A DNA stretch of 64,000 bases, taken from positions 1 through 64,000 of the forward strand of contig NZ_ATYW01000010.1 in NCBI RefSeq assembly GCF_000427885.1, given 5' to 3'. Position 1 is the first letter of the stretch. Each line of letters opens with the position of its first letter. This document shows, piece by piece, positions 44,992 through 54,081 of this stretch. The stretch is from Glycomyces tenuis DSM 44171 (GTDB lineage: Bacteria > Actinomycetota > Actinomycetes > Mycobacteriales > Micromonosporaceae). The translations under genes were made by a program, and so were the position numbers. The notes beneath the pieces are model-generated. The model worked only from the letters and a program-made list of their open reading frames with translations. It ran no database searches and was not told the origin of the DNA.

Positions 44992-46032
44992 CTACGCGGG
45001 GTTCGGCGGGGGCGGGAGCTCGTTGTCCCGCATCTTGCCTTCGCCGATGTCCTTCACCTCGCTGGCGGCCTGCTGGGCGGCCTCCAGCGCCTGGGCGGCG
45101 GACTCGTCGAGTTCGAGGGCGCTGGTGTCGACCTCGATGTGCTCCTCCTCCTCGGGCACCTCGATGTTGCCTCCGAAGGCGTTGCCGAGCGCGCCGAGGC
45201 TCTTGGTGAGCTCGGCGGGGATGACCCATACCTTGTTGGCGTCGCCGGCGGCGATCTGCGGGAGGGTCTGGAGGTACTGGTAGGCCAAGAGCTTCTCGGT
45301 GGGCTTGGCGTTGTGGATGGCCGCGAAGACGGTCTGGATGGCCTTGGCCTGGCCGTCGGCGCGGAGCACCTCGGCGTCGCGCTCGCCCTTGGCGCGGAGG
45401 ACGGCGGACTGCTGCTCGCCTTCGGCCATGAGGATCGCCGAGCGCTTGGTGCCCTCGGCGTTGAGGATCGCGGCGCGCCGGTCGCGCTCGGCCCGCATCT
45501 GCTTCTCCATGGCGTCGCGGATGCTCATCGGCGGCTCGATCGAGCGCAGCTCGACGCGGGTGACCTTGAGGCCCCACTTGTCGGTGGCCTTGTCGAGCTC
45601 GGTGGCCAGGCGGGAGTTGATCTCCTCGCGGCTGGTGAGGGTCCGCTCCAGGTCCATCGCGCCGACGACGTTGCGCAGCGTGGTGGTCGTCAGCTGCTCG
45701 ACGCCGGCGAGGTAGTCGTCGATGTTGTAGACCGCGGCGGTGGGCTGGGTGATGATGTAGTACAGCACCGTGTCGATCTGGACGCCGAGGTTGTCGGCGG
45801 TGATGACCGGCTGCGGGGGGAAGTTGACGACGCGTTCGCGCAGGTCGACCTTGGCGCGGACGGAGTCGACGAAGGGCACGAGCAGTCGCGGGCCGGGTTC
45901 GAGCGTGCGGCGGTAGCGGCCGAGGCGCTCGATGATGTAGTTCCACTGCTGAGGGACGATCCTGATCGATCGTGCGAGCACGATGACCATGAATACCACC
46001 ACAACGAGCAGGAGTATGCCGAGCGGGTCCAT
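44992..46032 (-). CDS. SPFH/band 7 membrane protein
   Basis: A 346-residue stomatin-type protein. One N-terminal membrane helix (ILLLVVVVFMVIVLA) is followed by the SPFH domain (VPQQWNYIIERLGRYRRTLE) and a long Ala/Glu-rich coiled coil (RAERDRRAAILNAEGTKRSA), with an acidic tail. It likely forms membrane-associated ring oligomers together with the NfeD partner encoded 48 bp upstream. The pair corresponds in position to Rv1487-Rv1488 of Mycobacterium tuberculosis. Confidence 0.88.
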   Translation of the reverse strand: MDPLGILLLVVVVFMVIVLARSIRIVPQQWNYIIERLGRYRRTLEPGPRLLVPFVDSVRAKVDLRERVVNFPPQPVITADNLGVQIDTVLYYIITQPTAAVYNIDDYLAGVEQLTTTTLRNVVGAMDLERTLTSREEINSRLATELDKATDKWGLKVTRVELRSIEPPMSIRDAMEKQMRAERDRRAAILNAEGTKRSAILMAEGEQQSAVLRAKGERDAEVLRADGQAKAIQTVFAAIHNAKPTEKLLAYQYLQTLPQIAAGDANKVWVIPAELTKSLGALGNAFGGNIEVPEEEEHIEVDTSALELDESAAQALEAAQQAASEVKDIGEGKMRDNELPPPPNPA

Positions 46033-46080
46033 GGTTGAGTTCTGCCTCCAGAGTTCGCCGGTATGTTGACGGGTTTCCTG

Positions 46081-46539
46081 TTACGTCTGTCGCCAGACGA
46101 TGACGGTGGCTCCCTTGATTTCTACCACTGTCACTCGGTCGCCGGGTTCCAGCACCTGGTCGGGCTCCAGGGGGTAGGCGGTCCAGTTGTCGCCGGAGAT
46201 CTCGACCAGGCCGCCGCTGGCGTCGACCTGCTCGAGGACGAGGGCCTCTTTGCCCTGGATGGCCTTGGTGCCCATCGTCTGGTCGTCGTTTCCGGAGTCG
46301 AGGGCCTGCTTGAGGAAGGGGCGCAGGCCCCAGATCGAGGCGGCCGAGCCTGCGGCGAAGAGGATCGCCTGGACCCACAGGGGCGCGCCGAGCCCGGCGC
46401 CGATGGCGGCGAGGACGGCGCCGCCGGCGACCATGGCGAGTACGAGGGTGCCGGTGAACAGTTCGGCCACGCCGAGGATCACGGCGACGATGATCCAGAT
46501 GAATGCGGGTTCCACGAGTACAAGGATGTCACGAGTCAC
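46081..46539 (-). CDS. NfeD-family membrane protein
   Basis: A 152-residue short NfeD protein. Three or four membrane helices (AFIWIIVAVILGVAELFTGT, LAMVAGGAVLAAIGAGL, VQAILFAAGSAASIW) precede a C-terminal OB-fold (GKEALVLEQVDASGGLVEIS, GATVIVWRQ). It partners the SPFH protein. The GTG at 46539 has no clear ribosome-binding site; a GTG eight codons later is an alternative. Confidence 0.85.
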   Translation of the reverse strand: MTRDILVLVEPAFIWIIVAVILGVAELFTGTLVLAMVAGGAVLAAIGAGLGAPLWVQAILFAAGSAASIWGLRPFLKQALDSGNDDQTMGTKAIQGKEALVLEQVDASGGLVEISGDNWTAYPLEPDQVLEPGDRVTVVEIKGATVIVWRQT

Positions 46540-46618
46540 GATCCGCGAGTGACCCGGTTGTAAGCCGGAAAAGACGGTCGGCGCCCGGGCGGGACAAAAC
46601 GGCCGCCCGGGCTCACCG

Positions 46619-47659
46619 CTAACGTCCTCGGTGCTTCTCGGGCGCCGGGGGGCGGCGGGCGGGGCAGCAGCCCTCGACCATGGGGTCCCACACCGGCAGC
46701 TTGCCGAGGCGCCGCACGGGCGCCCCGGCGACCCGCTCGGCGACCAGGTCGCGGAACATGCCGACGAGGTCGGCGCCGATCTCGGGCGTTCCGGCGCGCA
46801 GGTAGCGCAGGCCCAGGCCGGCGGCGGTCTCGGCGGCCTCGTTGTCGAGGTCCCACAGCACCTCGATGTGGTCCGAGAGGAAGCCGACGGGGCTGACCAC
46901 GACGGTGTCGACGCCGTCGGCGGCGAGGACCTTGAGGTGGTCGTTGATGTCGGGTTCGAGCCACGGCATCGCGGGCGGGCCCGAGCGGGACTGCCACACC
47001 ACGTCGAACGGGCCGGTCCATCCGGCGTGCTCGGCGACGAGCGCGGCGGCCTCGGAGACCTGGTCGGAGTAGCGGGCGCCGACGGGCCCGGAGCAGTCCT
47101 CCATGGCCGCCGGGATCGAGTGGGCGGTGAAGACCACGCGGGTGCGGGACTGGTCGGCGATCTGGTCGAGGCTGCCGCGCAGCTGCCCCGCGAAGCCGCC
47201 GATGAAACCGGGGTGGTCGAAGAAGTGGCGGACCTTGTCGATGACCGGGGCCGACTCGCCGACGGCGGCGCGGGCGGCGTTGATGTCCTCGACGTACTGG
47301 CGGCACGAGGAGTACGAGCCGTAGGCGCTGGTGCACACGGCCAGCGCGCGGCGCACCCCGTCGGCGGTCATCTGGGTGACGGCGTCGACCAGCATCGGCG
47401 GCCAGTTGCGGTTGCCCCAGTAGATCGGCAGGTCGATGCCGCTGGAGCGGAACTCGGCGCGCAGGGCGTCGATGACCTCGCGGCACCACTGGTTGATCGG
47501 CGAGACGCCGCCGAAGTGGTGGTAGTGCTCGGCGACCTCTTCGAGGCGCTCTTCCGGGATGCCGCGCCCGCGCGTGACGTTGCGCAGGAACGGCAGGACG
47601 TCGGCCGGTCCTTCGGGTCCGCCGAAGGAGACCAGGATGACTGCGTCGTATTCAGGCAT
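46619..47659 (-). CDS. hemH: Ferrochelatase (coproporphyrin type)
   Basis: A 346-residue chelatase inserting iron into the porphyrin ring in heme synthesis; in actinobacteria the substrate is coproporphyrin III. Family blocks include VILVSFGGPEGPADVLPFLR, GVSPINQW, FTAHSIPAAM (active-site His) and VVVSPVGFLSDHIEVLWDLD (active-site Glu). Cysteines at CTSAYGSYSSCRQY and the C-terminal GCCP suggest the [2Fe-2S] cluster seen in this lineage. It is 11 bp after fabI, so fabG, fabI and hemH likely form one operon. Confidence 0.93.
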   Translation of the reverse strand: MPEYDAVILVSFGGPEGPADVLPFLRNVTRGRGIPEERLEEVAEHYHHFGGVSPINQWCREVIDALRAEFRSSGIDLPIYWGNRNWPPMLVDAVTQMTADGVRRALAVCTSAYGSYSSCRQYVEDINAARAAVGESAPVIDKVRHFFDHPGFIGGFAGQLRGSLDQIADQSRTRVVFTAHSIPAAMEDCSGPVGARYSDQVSEAAALVAEHAGWTGPFDVVWQSRSGPPAMPWLEPDINDHLKVLAADGVDTVVVSPVGFLSDHIEVLWDLDNEAAETAAGLGLRYLRAGTPEIGADLVGMFRDLVAERVAGAPVRRLGKLPVWDPMVEGCCPARRPPAPEKHRGR

Positions 47660-47670
47660 GGATCGGCCCG

Positions 47671-48453
47671 TCAGTTCTCGGTGCGTTCGACTCCGACGGC
47701 GTGGAAGCCGCCGTCGACGTGGACGATCTCGCCCGAGGTCGCGGGGAACAGGTCGGACAGGAGCACCGCGCAGGCCTTGGCGACCGGCTCGGAGTCGGTC
47801 AGCGACCAGCCGAGCGGGGCGCGCTTGGTCCAGGCCTCTTCGAAGGCTTCGAAGCCGGGGATGGACTTGGCGGCCATGGTGCGCTGCGGGCCGGCCGAGA
47901 CGAGGTTGACGCGGATGCCCTTGGGTCCGAGGTCGCGGGCGAGGTAGCGGTTGGCGGACTCCAGGCCGGCCTTGGCGACGCCCATCCAGTCGTAGACGGG
48001 CCAGGCCTGGGTCGCGTCGAAGGTCAGGCCGACGATGGAGCCTCCGCTCCCCATCAGCGGCAGGCAGGCGACGGCCAGGGACTTGTAGGAGAAGGTCGAG
48101 ACCTGGACGGCCTGGGCGACGTCCTCCCACGGGGTGTTCAGGAAGTTCCCGCCGAGCGCCGAGGGCGGCGCGTAGGCGATGGAGTGGAGGACGCCGTCGA
48201 TGCCGTCGACGTGCTCGCGGACCTTTCCGGCGAGGGCGTCGAGCTGCTCGGTGTCGGTCACGTCGAGTTCGATGACGGGCGCGGGCTTCGGCAGCTTGCC
48301 GGCGATCCGCTCGACCAGGGACATGCGTCCGAAGCCGGTGAGGACGACTTCGGCCCCCTGCTCTTGGGCGTACTTGGCCGCCCCGAACCCGAGGGACTGC
48401 TCGGTGATGACACCGGTGATGAGCAGTCGTTTGCCGTCCAAGATTCCAGACAT
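47671..48453 (-). CDS. fabI: Enoyl-[acyl-carrier-protein] reductase (InhA type)
   Basis: Reduces enoyl-ACP with NADH in type II fatty acid synthesis. The 260-residue protein has the InhA-like nucleotide segment LITGVITEQSLGFGAAKYAQ, SIAYAPPSALGG and the catalytic Tyr/Lys pair in YDWMGVAKAGLES. VSAGPQRTMAAKSIPGF is the substrate-loop region. I chose the ATG at 48453, six bases after GGAGG; a TTG lies one codon earlier. It follows fabG by 74 bp, as inhA follows fabG1 in mycobacteria. Confidence 0.95.
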   Translation of the reverse strand: MSGILDGKRLLITGVITEQSLGFGAAKYAQEQGAEVVLTGFGRMSLVERIAGKLPKPAPVIELDVTDTEQLDALAGKVREHVDGIDGVLHSIAYAPPSALGGNFLNTPWEDVAQAVQVSTFSYKSLAVACLPLMGSGGSIVGLTFDATQAWPVYDWMGVAKAGLESANRYLARDLGPKGIRVNLVSAGPQRTMAAKSIPGFEAFEEAWTKRAPLGWSLTDSEPVAKACAVLLSDLFPATSGEIVHVDGGFHAVGVERTEN

Positions 48454-48527
48454 CAAGTTCCTCCGTCAAAAACTATTGCACTTGTTCGAGTGTGGGGCGA
48501 GGCGTCAAGGCGCGAGGGGCCCGGGGC

Positions 48528-49310
<783 letters not shown>

Positions 49311-49372
49311 TCACGCACCGTGTGTCGGTTGGCACAGTCCGGCCGGTGCCCGCCTCGGCCGGACCGGGCCGG

Positions 49373-50323
49373 TCACGGCAGGCGCGAGGTCCAGGCGAGA
49401 CTGAGTCCGGCGGCGGTGAACAGCAGGACGAGCGCGATGCCGATGAACCACTGCCCGATCTCCTCGGCGATGGTGCGGTAGCCGAGCGAGGAGCCCATGT
49501 CCTCGTAGACGGCGCGCAGCTCCTCGATGGAGGCGGCCTCGTAGTAGCCGCCGCCGGTCTCCTCGGCGAGGCCGGAGAGGGCCTCGCGGTCGACCGGGAC
49601 GGGCACGATCTGCTCTTCGAGCTCGATGACGCCCTCGTCGGTGCCGAAGGCGACCGTGGAGACGGGCACTTCGGCCGCGGCTGCGGCCTCGGCGGCCTCG
49701 CCGATGCTGCGACCGGCGGTGCGGTAGCCGTCGGACAGCAGCAGGACGTGGGCGGGCGCGAGCTCGTCCGAGCCGTCGTTGGGGACCTGCTGGACGGCCT
49801 GGAGCGAGGCGAAGACGGCGTCGCCGGTGGCGGTGGCCTCGGCCATCGACAGCCCTCGGATCGCGGTGGTGAGCTGGGCGCGGTCCTTGGTGGGCGGCAC
49901 CACGATCGAGGCGTAGCCGGCGAAGGAGACCAGGCCGACGTTGTACTGCTCGGGCAGGTCCTCGACGAAGTCGACGGCGGCGGTCTTGGCCGCGTCGAAG
50001 CGGTTGGGCGACACGTCGGTGGCCATCATGGACAGTGAGACGTCGATGCCGAGGATGATCGTCGCCCGCTCCTGGGGTTCCTCGACGTCCACGGCCGGCC
50101 GGGTCATGCCGCCGACCAGGACGGCCAGCGCGATGACCATGAGCCCGGCGGGCAGGTGGCGCCGCCAGCCGGGGATCCTGGGGACGAGTTTGGCCAGCAG
50201 CGCGGTGTTGGCGAATCGCACGGCGGTCCGCTGGCGCGCGTACTGCGCCCAGACGTAGACGCCGGCGAGCGCGGCCACCGGGATCAGCGCCAAGAGCCAT
50301 GCCGGTTCGAGCAGGCGGATCAA
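49373..50323 (-). CDS. VWA-domain membrane protein (BatA-like)
   Basis: A 316-residue protein with two N-terminal membrane helices (LLALIPVAALAGVYVWAQYA, LMVIALAVLVGG), a von Willebrand A domain with intact metal-ion-dependent site (GIDVSLSMM, later SDGYRTAG), and a C-terminal helix (WFIGIALVLLFTAAGLSLAW). It starts with TTG at 50323 after GAAGGAG. It works with the adjacent DUF58 and MoxR proteins, probably as a chaperone-like complex in envelope maturation. Confidence 0.9.
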   Translation of the reverse strand: MIRLLEPAWLLALIPVAALAGVYVWAQYARQRTAVRFANTALLAKLVPRIPGWRRHLPAGLMVIALAVLVGGMTRPAVDVEEPQERATIILGIDVSLSMMATDVSPNRFDAAKTAAVDFVEDLPEQYNVGLVSFAGYASIVVPPTKDRAQLTTAIRGLSMAEATATGDAVFASLQAVQQVPNDGSDELAPAHVLLLSDGYRTAGRSIGEAAEAAAAAEVPVSTVAFGTDEGVIELEEQIVPVPVDREALSGLAEETGGGYYEAASIEELRAVYEDMGSSLGYRTIAEEIGQWFIGIALVLLFTAAGLSLAWTSRLP

Positions 50324-50341
50324 CGGGTCTCCTTCTGATGT

Positions 50342-51259
50342 CTAGCGGTAGGCGGCGAGGTGGCGGCGCTCGGCGACGAACGCGGCGATGTCGCGCAGCC
50401 AGTCGGCGCCGGTGGACAGGCGCAGGTGCGAGGCGCCGGCGCCGCGGATGCCGGCGGCGATGCGCTCGCGCTGCTCGGCGGCGGCGGCCTCGTATCGGGC
50501 GCGGAAGCGGGCGTTGCCGGTCTGGACCTCGACGTGGTCGCCGGTCTCGGGGTCGATGAGGTCGAGGACGCCGACGTCGGGGAGCTTCAGCTCGGCGGGG
50601 TCGACGATCTCGACGCACAGCACCTGCTGGCGGACGCTGAGGCGGCGCAGCTCGCGGGGCCAGTCGCCTTCGTCGATGAAGTCTGAGACGACCACGGCCA
50701 TGCCGCGCCGCCGGGTGTGGCGGCGGGTGGTGTCGAGCAGTTCGGGCAGGTTGCCGGGGCCGGTGCCTCTGGGGAGCTCGGTGACCGCGCGCAGCAGCGA
50801 GCGCGAGCCGGCGCGGCCGGGGCGCGGCGGGATCGTCCTCACGGCGACGCCTGCGGAGCCGTAAGTTGGCTCGGCCGGGCCGCCTTCGGTGACGACGGCG
50901 CCGACGCGGTTGCCGCCCCTGCCGGCGAGGTAGGAGAAGGCGGCGACGGCGTTGACCGCGAGCTCGCGTTTGAGCATGCCCACGGTGCCGAAGTCGAGAC
51001 TGGGCGAGAGGTCGACGGCGAGCCAGGCCTCGAGTTCGCGGTCGGCGACGGTCGTGCGGACGTGCGGGAGGGTGGTGCGGGCGGTGACCGGCCAGTCCAT
51101 GTGGCGCACGTCGTCGCCGGGCCGGTACTCGCGCGCCTCGCCGGGTTCGGAGCCGGGACCGGGCAGCAGGCCGAGGTAGTCGCCGTGGAGCAGCCCGTCC
51201 AGGCGGCGGGTGATGAGCAGCTGGAGCCGGTCGAGGGTGCGCAGGTCCGCGGCGTTCAC
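50342..51259 (-). CDS. DUF58 protein
   Basis: A 305-residue DUF58 protein, the usual partner of MoxR ATPases. The defining block EYRPGDDVRHMDWPVTARTT is near residue 45, and a VWA-like part follows (VDLSPSLDFG, VVVSDFIDEGDW). There are no membrane helices. GTG at 51259 overlaps the MoxR stop by one base, so translation is coupled. The order MoxR-DUF58-VWA is conserved in actinobacteria. Confidence 0.92.
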   Translation of the reverse strand: MNAADLRTLDRLQLLITRRLDGLLHGDYLGLLPGPGSEPGEAREYRPGDDVRHMDWPVTARTTLPHVRTTVADRELEAWLAVDLSPSLDFGTVGMLKRELAVNAVAAFSYLAGRGGNRVGAVVTEGGPAEPTYGSAGVAVRTIPPRPGRAGSRSLLRAVTELPRGTGPGNLPELLDTTRRHTRRRGMAVVVSDFIDEGDWPRELRRLSVRQQVLCVEIVDPAELKLPDVGVLDLIDPETGDHVEVQTGNARFRARYEAAAAEQRERIAAGIRGAGASHLRLSTGADWLRDIAAFVAERRHLAAYR

Positions 51260-52320
51260 TACCAGGCCCCTGGCCGCTGCGGGCTCGGCGTGGCGCGCGG
51301 GGCCGCGTCCTGGCGCGGTGTGACGGTGGGCGCGGGGACCGCGGCGAGGAGCTGGCCGACGATCTGGTCGGCGGCGATGCCGTCGGCCATGGCGTCGTAG
51401 GACAGCACGAGGCGGTGGCGCAGGACTTCGGGCGCGATGTCGTCGAGGTCCTGGGGCAGCGCGTAGTCGCGGCCGCGCAGCAGTGCGATGGCGCGGGTGG
51501 CGCGGATGAGGCCGAGCGAGGCGCGGGGGCTGGCGCCGTATTGGATGTGCTGGGCCAGGCCGCCGAGTCCGGCGGCGGCGGGGGCGCGGGTGGCCATGAC
51601 GATCCGCACCGCGTAGTCGACCAGGGCGTTGTGGATGAACACGCCGTCGGCGGCCTGCTGGAGGCGGAGGATGTCGTCGGCGTCGAGGACCCGGTCGGGC
51701 ACGGGGGTGTCGACGCCCATGCGGAAGACGATCTCGCGCTCTTCGGCGTCGGTGGGGTAGCCGACGTTGATCTTGAACAGGAAGCGGTCGCGCTGCGCCT
51801 CGGGCAGCGGGTAGACGCCCTCCTGCTCGATCGGGTTCTGGGTGGCCATGACCAGGAACGGTTTGGGGAGCCGATGGGTCTCGCCGCCGATGGAGATGTG
51901 CTGCTCGGCCATGACCTCGAGCATCGCGGACTGGACCTTGGCGGGGGCGCGGTTGATCTCGTCGGCGAGCACGAAGTTGGTGTAGACCGGGCCGAGCTCG
52001 ACGTCGAAGGTCTCCGAGGACTGGCGGTAGATGCGGGTGCCGATGATGTCGGCGGGCACCAGGTCGGGGGTGAACTGGATGCGCTGGAACTCGGCGCCGA
52101 CGACCTTGGCCATGGTCTCGACGGCGAGGGTCTTGGCCACGCCGGGGACGCCTTCGATGAGGCAGTGGCCTCGGGCGAGGAGCGCGGCGAACATCCGCTC
52201 GACCAGGCCGTCCTGCCCGACGATCACCTTCTTGATCTCGAACAGCGCCTTCTCGAGCAAGGCGGCGTTCTCCGCCGGCGTCGGACGGTCAGTCGAACGG
52301 TCGGCCTCGGGTGATCCCAT
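51259..52320 (-). CDS. moxR: MoxR-family AAA+ ATPase
   Basis: A 353-residue AAA+ ATPase. Walker A is GVPGVAKT, Walker B VLADEINRAPAK, sensor 1 VMATQNPIEQEG and the arginine finger region PEAQRDRFLFKINVGYP. It powers remodelling of partner proteins together with the DUF58 and VWA proteins. GGGAG lies nine bases before the ATG at 52320; a longer frame to 52602 covers a poorly coding leader. Confidence 0.93.
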   Translation of the reverse strand: MGSPEADRSTDRPTPAENAALLEKALFEIKKVIVGQDGLVERMFAALLARGHCLIEGVPGVAKTLAVETMAKVVGAEFQRIQFTPDLVPADIIGTRIYRQSSETFDVELGPVYTNFVLADEINRAPAKVQSAMLEVMAEQHISIGGETHRLPKPFLVMATQNPIEQEGVYPLPEAQRDRFLFKINVGYPTDAEEREIVFRMGVDTPVPDRVLDADDILRLQQAADGVFIHNALVDYAVRIVMATRAPAAAGLGGLAQHIQYGASPRASLGLIRATRAIALLRGRDYALPQDLDDIAPEVLRHRLVLSYDAMADGIAADQIVGQLLAAVPAPTVTPRQDAAPRATPSPQRPGAW

Positions 52321-52735
52321 GGACTGCTGCTCCCTGCTGCTTCGGACTGGTGCTGTCGATACTAATTCGCCCGTACGAGGACCGTGAGCGTGGCGGAGGA
52401 TCGCCGCGCGACCCGGCGCGGGGCGTCCTCGAGCGACACGCCGGTCCGCTTTGAGTCGGCTATCCGACACTAACCGGTGGTGTCCTTGGGCCGCTTCAGG
52501 TTCGCGGAGGGTCGTGAGGAACACTTGTCCGGACCGTCGCAGATGGAAACGTGTTTTGCCCTCAAGAGTGACGCGCCGCGCCGATTCAATCCGTTGCTGC
52601 AATATGTCGGAGCGCTATGCTGTGAGCAAGCCGCACGGCTTCCCCCGTGGCCGTGCGGCTCCCCCAGTCTCTCCGTACCCTCGCCACAGCAGTCGGCACC
52701 CGCCTCCCTCGCCGCACGGAACTAGAATTCTCTTC
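52321..52735. other. Divergent intergenic region with hairpin
   Basis: About 415 bp between moxR and the hydrolase gene. A hairpin AGCCGCACGG / CCGTGCGGCT (52629-52660) with a 12-base loop is the only clear structure. TAGAAT at 52723-52728, seven bases before the next ATG, is a likely -10 for that gene. I see no gene here. Confidence 0.5.
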
Positions 52736-53329
52736 ATGCCTCGTCGTCGACAGGCCCTCCTCCTTCCCGGACGCAACTACGGAGTGCAAGGGCCGCTGCT
52801 GATGTTCGCCCACGTCGCCCTCCAATCGCGCGGCGCCCACACCTACCCGGTGGAGTGGAAGGGCGCCGACCGGCTCGCCTCCGACGAGCGGACCATGGTC
52901 GACGGCGTGTGCGACCAGGTCGAGGCCGTCCTCGACCGCGTCCACGACGACGGCCCGCCCGACCGAACCGGAGCGAACGCCGATCCCGTGCTGCTGGTCG
53001 GCAAGTCGCTGGGCACGGCCGCCGCCGTCCTGGCCGCCCACCACGGGCTCCCGGCGATCTGGTTCACCCCGATGCTCCAGCACTACTCGGTCCTCCAGGC
53101 GCTGCGCCGGGCCACCGCCCCCTACCTCATGGTCGGCGGCACCGACGACCCGTCGTGGAACCGCTCGCTCGCGCGCGAGCTGCCCGGCGAGGTCTGCGAG
53201 ATCCCCGGCGCCGACACCGGCATGTTCGTGCGCGGACGGCCGCTGGTCGACTCGGTGCACGTGCTGGCCGACATCGTGGAGGCCGTCGAGACGTTCATCG
53301 ACACGGCGGTGTGGCCCCGGCACGGCTAG
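52736..53329 (+). CDS. Small alpha/beta hydrolase-fold protein
   Basis: A 197-residue hydrolase-like protein. The nucleophile elbow is VGKSLGTAAAVL (GxSxG), with an acid in VGGTDDPSWN; the last part, VRGRPLVDSVHVLADIVEAV, may supply the histidine. Substrate is unknown. TAGAAT seven bases before the ATG and the lack of a Shine-Dalgarno sequence point to a leaderless mRNA starting at 52736. Confidence 0.75.
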   Translation: MPRRRQALLLPGRNYGVQGPLLMFAHVALQSRGAHTYPVEWKGADRLASDERTMVDGVCDQVEAVLDRVHDDGPPDRTGANADPVLLVGKSLGTAAAVLAAHHGLPAIWFTPMLQHYSVLQALRRATAPYLMVGGTDDPSWNRSLARELPGEVCEIPGADTGMFVRGRPLVDSVHVLADIVEAVETFIDTAVWPRHG

Positions 53330-53355
53330 CATCCGCTTGCCGCAGAATCGGGGGC

Positions 53356-53559
53356 GTGACCGAGAACGCCGAGACGCCAGTCTGCTCCTCGCGGGGCTGC
53401 CGACACACCGCCGCGTGGATGCTCAAGTGGCGCAACCCCCGCCTGCACGGCCCCGAGCGCGTCAAGCGGTGGGCCGCCTGCGACGAGCACCTGGAGGCCC
53501 TCCGGAGCTTCCTCACCTCACGCGGGTTCCCGTGCGAGACGGTGAAGCTGGATGATTGA
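53356..53559 (+). CDS. Small Cys-rich conserved actinobacterial protein
   Basis: A 67-residue protein with four possible zinc ligands (VCSSRGCRHTA and AACDEHLEAL). Similar short proteins (annotated variously, some wrongly as acetone carboxylase) commonly precede PH-domain membrane genes in actinobacteria. CAGAAT at 53343-53348, seven bases before the GTG at 53356, suggests a leaderless start. It lies three bases before the PH-domain gene, so they share a transcript. Confidence 0.65.
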   Translation: MTENAETPVCSSRGCRHTAAWMLKWRNPRLHGPERVKRWAACDEHLEALRSFLTSRGFPCETVKLDD

Positions 53560-53562
53560 GCC

Positions 53563-54081
53563 ATGAGCCGACGCGATCCCCGGGGGCCCAGCCTCCCGTT
53601 CGACCACTGGCCGACCGATCTGGACTGGCAGCCGATGGCCGGCGAGCTGCGCACGGTCCGGCTCCTGGGCATGGGCGTCCGGATCCTGCTCCTGGCGGTG
53701 GTCCTGTCCGTGCCGCTGGCGCTCTGGCTGGGGCCGGTCGGTCTCCTCTACGCGTTCGGGGCCGCCGCGGCCTTCGCGGCGCTGCGCTCGTGGATCATCG
53801 TCCGCGCCGTCCGCGCCTGGGGCTTCGCCGAGCGGGAGAAGGACCTGCTGGTCAAGCACGGGCTGCTGTTCCGCGAGCTCAGCATCGTCCCCTACGGCCG
53901 GATCCAGCTGGTCGACCTCAAGGCCGGCCCGATCGAGCGGGTGTTCAGCCTGACGACCGTGCAGATCCGCACCGCCGCGCTCGGCGCGGTCACCGAGATC
54001 CCCGGGCTCGACCCGCAGGTCGCCGAGGGGCTGCGCGACCGGCTGTCGGCGCGCGCCGCCGAAGTGCGGGAGGGCCTGTGA
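53563..54081 (+). CDS. PH-domain membrane protein (DUF304/bPH2)
   Basis: A 172-residue protein with two membrane helices (ILLLAVVLSVPLALWLGPVG and YAFGAAAAFAALRSWIIV) and a bacterial PH domain (VKHGLLFRELSIVPYGRIQL, VDLKAGPIERVFSLTTVQI). It pairs with the larger PH-domain protein whose GTG start overlaps its stop. The role is unknown; such pairs (YdbS/YdbT) influence resistance to membrane-active compounds in Bacillus. Confidence 0.88.
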   Translation: MSRRDPRGPSLPFDHWPTDLDWQPMAGELRTVRLLGMGVRILLLAVVLSVPLALWLGPVGLLYAFGAAAAFAALRSWIIVRAVRAWGFAEREKDLLVKHGLLFRELSIVPYGRIQLVDLKAGPIERVFSLTTVQIRTAALGAVTEIPGLDPQVAEGLRDRLSARAAEVREGL